NCBI GenBank assembly: GCA_027033525.1
Contig: JALVLD010000091.1
Coordinates: 3,283-13,585 of the forward strand
Length of the DNA: 10,303 nucleotides
Reading direction: 5' to 3'
Source of the DNA: Candidatus Dojkabacteria bacterium
GTDB taxonomy: Bacteria > Patescibacteriota > Dojkabacteria > GCA-002793355
Below are positions 6,790 to 10,303 of the stretch, piece by piece. The notes below the pieces were generated by a model, which searched no databases, was not told the origin of the DNA, and saw only the letters and a program-made list of their open reading frames with translations. Both the position numbers and the translations under genes were made by a program. Within the stretch, counting starts at the first letter, position 1, and every line of letters begins with the position of its first letter.

Positions 6790-7473
6790 ATGTTACCAAA
6801 ATTGTTTATAGGGGCTGATCCACTAAAGCTTGAGAAGCAAATATTAAAAGAATTACAAACCATATATCCTAATTTAGCCGGAGGCTTAGCAGATTTATTT
6901 CATCCTGAAATTTTTATAATATTTAAAATTAACCAAGAAACTATTGGAATAGAAGAAGTTCGTGATTTTTTATATTTCTTTAGACACAAGCCTGTGTTTA
7001 GCTCTATTAAAACTGGAATTATATTCTTAGCAGATAATTTAACTGAAGAAGCACAAAATATTTTGTTAAAGTATTTAGAAGAGCATCCTACATATGTAAA
7101 TCTTATAATGGCAGTGCAGTCTAAGCAGGCAGTATTACAAACAATTTATTCAAGGATGCAACCGATTTTTGTTGCAGATAGTAATAAACGAGTTCAAAGG
7201 CAAGATAAGTACCAAGAAGAATTTTTAAAGTTATACAACAAAAGAGATTTTTTGAAATTAAGAGAATTTTTACTTGCAAATCTAGACCAATTTAATGCTC
7301 TTGTTCCAGTTATAAAAGAGCAAGTTTTAAAAACAGAAGGAGTATCGCTTAAGGAAAAAACTCGAACTCTTGAACTATTAACAAAGATTGCCAGTTGGCA
7401 AGCAGTAAAATTACCTCAAAAACAAATCATAGAATTTGTAATTGCTTACTTGTCGAGTATAATAAGGCAATAA
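6790..7473 (+). CDS. holB: DNA polymerase III delta'-like clamp-loader subunit, reduced
   Basis: The 227 residues show the central AAA+ pattern of the delta'/gamma family. TIGIEEVRDFLYFF (51-64) corresponds to the 'siGIdqIRel' helix. KTGIIFLADNLTEEAQN (74-90) corresponds to Walker B and sensor 1 'ADkMteeAaN'. ILLKYLEEHP (91-100) is LLKtLEEPP, and TIYSRMQP (118-125) is the SRC-type motif with Met for Cys. The N-terminus (KLFIGADPLKLEKQ) lines up with the P-loop region but lacks GxxxxGK[ST], so no ATP binding is expected, as for a structural delta' subunit. The zinc-binding cysteines of delta'/tau are also absent. Canonical HolB is about 330 aa, so the C-terminal collar domain is small. Its job would be holding the clamp-loader pentamer at the replication fork. 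It overlaps nothing, and rsmI starts 2 bp after its stop. An unrelated AAA+ clamp-loader paralogue is the main alternative. Confidence 0.82.
   Translation: MLPKLFIGADPLKLEKQILKELQTIYPNLAGGLADLFHPEIFIIFKINQETIGIEEVRDFLYFFRHKPVFSSIKTGIIFLADNLTEEAQNILLKYLEEHPTYVNLIMAVQSKQAVLQTIYSRMQPIFVADSNKRVQRQDKYQEEFLKLYNKRDFLKLREFLLANLDQFNALVPVIKEQVLKTEGVSLKEKTRTLELLTKIASWQAVKLPQKQIIEFVIAYLSSIIRQ
7435..7463 (+). promoter_or_regulatory. Candidate internal promoter before rsmI
   Basis: A perfect TATAAT (7458-7463) inside the last codons of holB has TTTGTA (7435-7440) 17 bp upstream. Transcription would begin near 7470, leaving about 6 nt before the rsmI ATG at 7476. In an AT-rich genome a chance TATAAT is likely, so this is weaker than the gyrB promoter. 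Confidence 0.3.
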
Positions 7474-7475
7474 AT

Positions 7476-8192
7476 ATGGCGGGTGTATTATACAGCGTTG
7501 CTACTCCAATTGGTAATCTAAATGATATCACTTTAAGAGCACTTAAGATTCTTAAACAGGTCGATTATATTTTAACTGAGCGTAAAGCTACAACCTTAAA
7601 ATTATTAAATTTTTTTAGAATTCGCAATAAACTTGTAACTTATAGGGAAGATACTCATTCTAAATTAGAACAAAAGATTCTACGGGATTTGTTACATGGT
7701 AAAAAAATAGCACTTGTTAGTGAAGCAGGCACGCCAGGATTTTCTGATCCAGGTGCAGCATTATTTAATGCCATTTATAGACTTAATTTGCAAATTAAGC
7801 AAGATTTGATAAAAGTTGTACCAATCCCTGGACCTAATTCTGTTGCTGCCGCTTTCAGCACGCTTCCTCTTGCAAGTCCAAAATTCATTTTTATGGGATT
7901 TTCACCACAACGACATTATAAATTCCAAAAAATTTTGACAGAATTATTACCTGTTGCCCAGAGACTAAAATTAAATATTGTATTTTTCGAAAACAGTCGG
8001 CGTTTACTAGAGCATTTAGATATTTGTAAAAATCTGAGGATTAAAAATGTTTGCATAGCAAAAGAATTGACCAAAGTACATGAGTCTATTCTTTGTGATT
8101 CTCCTGAGCAATTACAAGTCTATTTTAAAAAATCTAAAAACAATTTGCTTGGGGAATTTATATTAATTATTAAATATAATAAAAATGACTAA
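7476..8192 (+). CDS. rsmI: 16S rRNA (cytidine-2'-O)-methyltransferase RsmI
   Basis: This 238-residue tetrapyrrole-methylase-fold enzyme transfers a methyl group from S-adenosylmethionine to the 2'-OH of C1402 in 16S rRNA, tuning the decoding centre. Visible motifs are LYSVATPIGNLNDITLRAL (5-23), VSEAGTPGFSDPG (81-93, usually SDAGTP), PIPGPNSVAAAF (116-127), FMGFSPQR (139-146), FFENSRRLLEHL (170-181), AKELTKVHE (195-203) and the terminal GEFILII (226-232). The family's AEDTR motif after the first helix reads TERKA (34-38) here, a notable departure. The length is somewhat below the usual 270-290 aa. I chose the ATG at 7476 because the protein then opens directly with the conserved strand. An in-frame ATG at 7395 would add 27 unrelated residues inside holB. 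A weak AAGG lies 8 bp before the start. It ends 8 bp inside the next gene, suggesting co-transcription. Confidence 0.92.
   Translation: MAGVLYSVATPIGNLNDITLRALKILKQVDYILTERKATTLKLLNFFRIRNKLVTYREDTHSKLEQKILRDLLHGKKIALVSEAGTPGFSDPGAALFNAIYRLNLQIKQDLIKVVPIPGPNSVAAAFSTLPLASPKFIFMGFSPQRHYKFQKILTELLPVAQRLKLNIVFFENSRRLLEHLDICKNLRIKNVCIAKELTKVHESILCDSPEQLQVYFKKSKNNLLGEFILIIKYNKND
8175..8180 (+). promoter_or_regulatory. Possible -10 box just before the UMP kinase-like gene
   Basis: A perfect TATAAT lies in the last codons of rsmI and ends 4 bp before the ATG at 8185. This is the same placement as at holB and slightly closer than at gyrB. No extended TGn and no clear -35 are seen, so it may be chance in a very AT-rich stretch. 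If real, the transcript would be leaderless. Confidence 0.22.
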
Positions 8193-8925
8193 ACAAGTAG
8201 TTGTAAAAATTGGCGGATCTGTTGTTTCAAATTTAACAGATTGTAATACAGGTTTTTTTAATTTTAAAGAGGCCACAAAATTAGCAGAATTATTAATTAC
8301 GTATCTAGATAAAGGTGCGTTTATTATAGGTGGTGGCAAATTAAATAAGTGGATTTTAGAAAATGCATTGGCCAATTTACCTACAATTGACATTTCCGAT
8401 CAACACTATTTAGGCATAGCGGCACTAAATCTAAATGCAGAGTTATTTAAAATAGTTTTAAAACACAAATTAGGGAAAGCTAGACATAAAGAATTGTATG
8501 ATAATATCTTGCGATATGCGGATTTCAAGGATAAAAATTTTTTGCAACAAATAATATCTAAATATAATTATGTAATCGTTGGGGCGTATAAGCCAGGAGT
8601 TAGCAGCGATTATGATGCTTTAACTATAGCCCAAATGTTGGGAGCTCGACGTATAGTAAGTATAAAAAACGTAGATAGAGTATATTCTGCAGATCCTAAT
8701 AAAGACAAAGATGCTGTGAGTTATGATAAACTCACATGGGATAAATATTTGAAAATAATTGATCAGAAAGAACATGCTCCGCGAGGTAATTTCCCAGTGG
8801 ATCCAGTAACGGCTCGATTAGCCAAACAGCATAAACTAGAGTTTGCAATTGTGGGATATCAAGATCTAAACAATCTAAAGAAAGCTTTGCTAGGGGAACA
8901 GTTTTATGGAACTCTAATTTACTAA
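8185..8925 (+). CDS. pyrH: Amino-acid kinase family protein, archaeal-type UMP kinase-like
   Basis: This 246-residue protein has the amino-acid kinase fold: VVVKIGGSVV (5-14) phosphate loop with Lys8, IIGGGKLNKW (47-56), DQHYLGIAALNLNAEL (72-87) resembling the 'D.iGI..TRLNA' segment of archaeal UMP kinases, GAYKPGVSSDYDA (133-145) matching GGt.PGhTTDa, KNVDRVYSADPNK (161-173) matching TnvdGVY..DP, VDPVTARLAKQH (205-216), and a final L-x(2)-ALLGEQFYGTLI as in PyrH. Predicted reaction: UMP + ATP to UDP + ADP in cytosolic pyrimidine nucleotide synthesis. The usual TTD is SSD and VDGVY is VDRVY, so another phosphate-accepting substrate, as in isopentenyl phosphate kinase relatives, cannot be excluded. 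The gene overlaps rsmI by 8 bp and lies 28 bp before gyrB. No Shine-Dalgarno is present. The family is certain; the substrate is only probable. Confidence 0.75.
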   Translation: MTKQVVVKIGGSVVSNLTDCNTGFFNFKEATKLAELLITYLDKGAFIIGGGKLNKWILENALANLPTIDISDQHYLGIAALNLNAELFKIVLKHKLGKARHKELYDNILRYADFKDKNFLQQIISKYNYVIVGAYKPGVSSDYDALTIAQMLGARRIVSIKNVDRVYSADPNKDKDAVSYDKLTWDKYLKIIDQKEHAPRGNFPVDPVTARLAKQHKLEFAIVGYQDLNNLKKALLGEQFYGTLIY

Positions 8926-8945
8926 AGCTAATAATCTGTTATAAT
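8918..8945 (+). promoter_or_regulatory. gyrB promoter with extended -10 (near-leaderless)
   Basis: TTTACT (8918-8923, 4 of 6 to TTGACA), a 16-bp spacer, then a perfect TATAAT (8940-8945) preceded by TG at 8937-8938. The predicted transcription start is about 8952, at most two bases before the gyrB ATG at 8954. This is the best promoter match in the window, and most of it lies in the 28-bp intergenic gap. No terminator hairpin is visible between the kinase gene and gyrB. Confidence 0.6.
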
Positions 8946-8953
8946 AGACAACC

Positions 8954-10303
8954 ATGACGTACAAAGCTGAACAAATTACAGTTTTAAAGGGGTTAGAGGC
9001 CGTTAGAAAAAGACCGGCAATGTATGTCGGTTCTAATGACGTTAACGGTTTGCATCAAATCTTTTATGAAGTTTTAGATAATGCAGTAGATGAAGCACTC
9101 GCAGGTTACGCCACTGTTATAACTGTAATTTTGCACAAAGATGATGCCATTACAGTTTCTGATAATGGAAGAGGTATCCCAGTGGATATACACCCCGAAA
9201 CCGGCAAAAGTGCATTAGAGACTGTAATGACCGTACTTCACGCTGGTGGTAAATTTGATTCTAAAGCATATAAGGTATCCGGAGGTTTACATGGAGTTGG
9301 CGTTTCATGTACAAACGCCCTTTCTACATATATGATTACTACGGTTAAAAGAGAGGGGAAAATATGGCAACAAGAATTCAAACAAGGTAAACCTATTTCT
9401 AAATTAAAAGCCGTAGGAGAGGTTCCTAAGTGGCAAACTGGAACTACCCAATATTTTAAGCCGGACTCAACTATTTTTACTTGTACAGAATTTGTGCCCA
9501 AACAAATAGAACAACGAATACGGAACCAAGCTTATTTAACTTCCAATGTTTTATTTATTTTTGTTAATCAAAAAGCAAAGGTACCTTACGTTAAAAGCTA
9601 TTATTTTGCAAATGGCCTGGTATCTTTTGTTAAAAATATTGCTACGGGTAAAATTTTAACTCCTGATCCGTTTTACACAAAGAAAGAACACAAGGATGTT
9701 CTGGTGGAAGCAGCACTTGTATATACAGATTCACAAGATGAAAAGTTAAAGGCCTTTGCAAACAACATTTTAAATCCTGAAGGCGGGACTCATGTGGCTG
9801 GTTTTCGTATGGCTTTAACCCAAGCTATAAATAAATTTGCACTCGAGCAAAAATTAATAAACGATAAACAAAAGCTTTCTGGTGAAGATGTCCGCGAAGG
9901 ACTCTCTGCTGTTGTTTCCGTAAAACTGGCAGAGCCACAATTTGAGGGGCAAACCAAAATGAAGCTTAACAATCCTGAAGTTAAATCAATCGTTTTTAGA
10001 GTAATAAGTGATGCATTTTATGAGTACTTAGCAGAGCATCCTAAAGAAGCTAAAACAATTATTCAAAGGGCGGTATTAGCCCAAAAGGCGCGGAAAGCTG
10101 CAAAAGCGGCTAGAAATGCTGTACTTAGAAAAAGTGGCTTAAGTATTACTTCTTTGCCCGGAAAACTAGCAGATTGTTCAACTAAGGACAAAGAAAAGTC
10201 AGAACTTTTCGTGGTGGAAGGGGACAGTGCAGGCGGCTCAGCCAAGCAAGCACGTAATAGAGAATTCCAGGCGGTCCTACCTTTAAGTGGTAAACCTATA
10301 AAC
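8954..10303 (+). CDS. gyrB: DNA gyrase subunit B, 3' partial
   Basis: 450 codons are visible, open to the right edge. The protein starts MTYKAEQITVLKGLEAVRKR, the standard GyrB opening. The GHKL ATPase has YEVLDNAVDEALAG (38-51, with catalytic E39, N43 and D46), SDNGRGIP (69-76) and the ATP lid SGGLHGVG (109-116). The transducer shows PEGGTHVAGFRMAL followed by the GEDVREGLSAVVSVKL and EPQFEGQTKMKL signatures. Next come LPGKLADC and the TOPRIM start ELFVVEGDSAGGSAKQ (417-432), with the Mg-binding Glu at 422. The distal TOPRIM DxD and the C-terminal region are outside the window. With GyrA it introduces negative supercoils using ATP. ParE shares these motifs. I favour GyrB because small genomes usually keep only one such enzyme, but the sequence alone does not exclude ParE. 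The usual LPLRGKILN reads LPLSGKPIN. The start is supported by the adjacent extended -10; no Shine-Dalgarno is present. Confidence 0.92.
   Translation, partial: MTYKAEQITVLKGLEAVRKRPAMYVGSNDVNGLHQIFYEVLDNAVDEALAGYATVITVILHKDDAITVSDNGRGIPVDIHPETGKSALETVMTVLHAGGKFDSKAYKVSGGLHGVGVSCTNALSTYMITTVKREGKIWQQEFKQGKPISKLKAVGEVPKWQTGTTQYFKPDSTIFTCTEFVPKQIEQRIRNQAYLTSNVLFIFVNQKAKVPYVKSYYFANGLVSFVKNIATGKILTPDPFYTKKEHKDVLVEAALVYTDSQDEKLKAFANNILNPEGGTHVAGFRMALTQAINKFALEQKLINDKQKLSGEDVREGLSAVVSVKLAEPQFEGQTKMKLNNPEVKSIVFRVISDAFYEYLAEHPKEAKTIIQRAVLAQKARKAAKAARNAVLRKSGLSITSLPGKLADCSTKDKEKSELFVVEGDSAGGSAKQARNREFQAVLPLSGKPIN

Noticed and set aside
7395..7475. Alternative upstream ATG for rsmI at 7395.
   Set aside because: The 27 extra residues are an out-of-frame reading of the holB C-terminus and precede the conserved RsmI N-terminus. 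The ATG at 7476 fits the family.
8926..8953. Possible terminator after the UMP kinase-like gene.
   Set aside because: The 28-bp gap has no inverted repeat or T-run. It is occupied by the gyrB promoter.
1..10303. tRNA, CRISPR, insertion sequence, attachment site or defence system.
   Set aside because: All gaps are under about 45 bp, no transposase, integrase or direct-repeat array is visible, and every large frame has a housekeeping or pilus assignment.

Overview
The window is AT-rich and densely packed. No intergenic gap exceeds about 45 bp, and no tRNA, rRNA, mobile element or CRISPR array is visible. All ten genes can be named at least to family level. Nine stop codons are visible and all are TAA. 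All nine visible starts are ATG, and only one (rsmI) has even a weak Shine-Dalgarno-like sequence. TGG encodes Trp and there is no in-frame TGA, so there is no sign of a recoded genetic code. Short or stripped-down family members (a prepilin peptidase without its methyltransferase half, a 227-residue delta' subunit), a compact type IV pilus locus with no visible outer-membrane secretin, and an archaeal-looking UMP kinase together suggest a Candidate Phyla Radiation (Patescibacteria) genome. That assignment is inferred from style; no phylogenetic marker here settles the phylum.

The left two thirds (1-6751) is a type IV pilus locus. A 5'-truncated minor pseudopilin enters on the + strand and converges on a minus-strand operon with a 23-bp tail-to-tail overlap. 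In order of transcription the operon is pilB (extension/assembly ATPase), pilT (retraction ATPase), pilC (membrane platform), a major-type prepilin, and a short prepilin peptidase (pilD-like). Together these cover subunit synthesis, signal removal, polymerisation and retraction. Both motor ATPases carry long Asn/Gln/Thr/Ser-rich N-terminal tails. A good internal promoter candidate at the end of pilC could boost pilin expression.

The right third (6790-10303), on the + strand, is housekeeping: a reduced delta' clamp-loader subunit (holB-like), rsmI (16S rRNA 2'-O-methyltransferase), an archaeal-type UMP kinase-like amino-acid kinase, and gyrB, which runs off the right edge at its TOPRIM domain. 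holB and pilB are divergent across only 38 bp, with -10-like boxes facing each way.

The most noteworthy signals are -10 boxes placed only 4-8 bp before several start codons, implying leaderless or nearly leaderless transcripts; the low-complexity tails on both pilus motors with repeated short hydrophobic motifs; altered signature residues in PilB (zinc site), PilT (P-loop) and RsmI; and a matched short peptidase with a non-Gly(-1) prepilin. I see no clearly unprecedented system.
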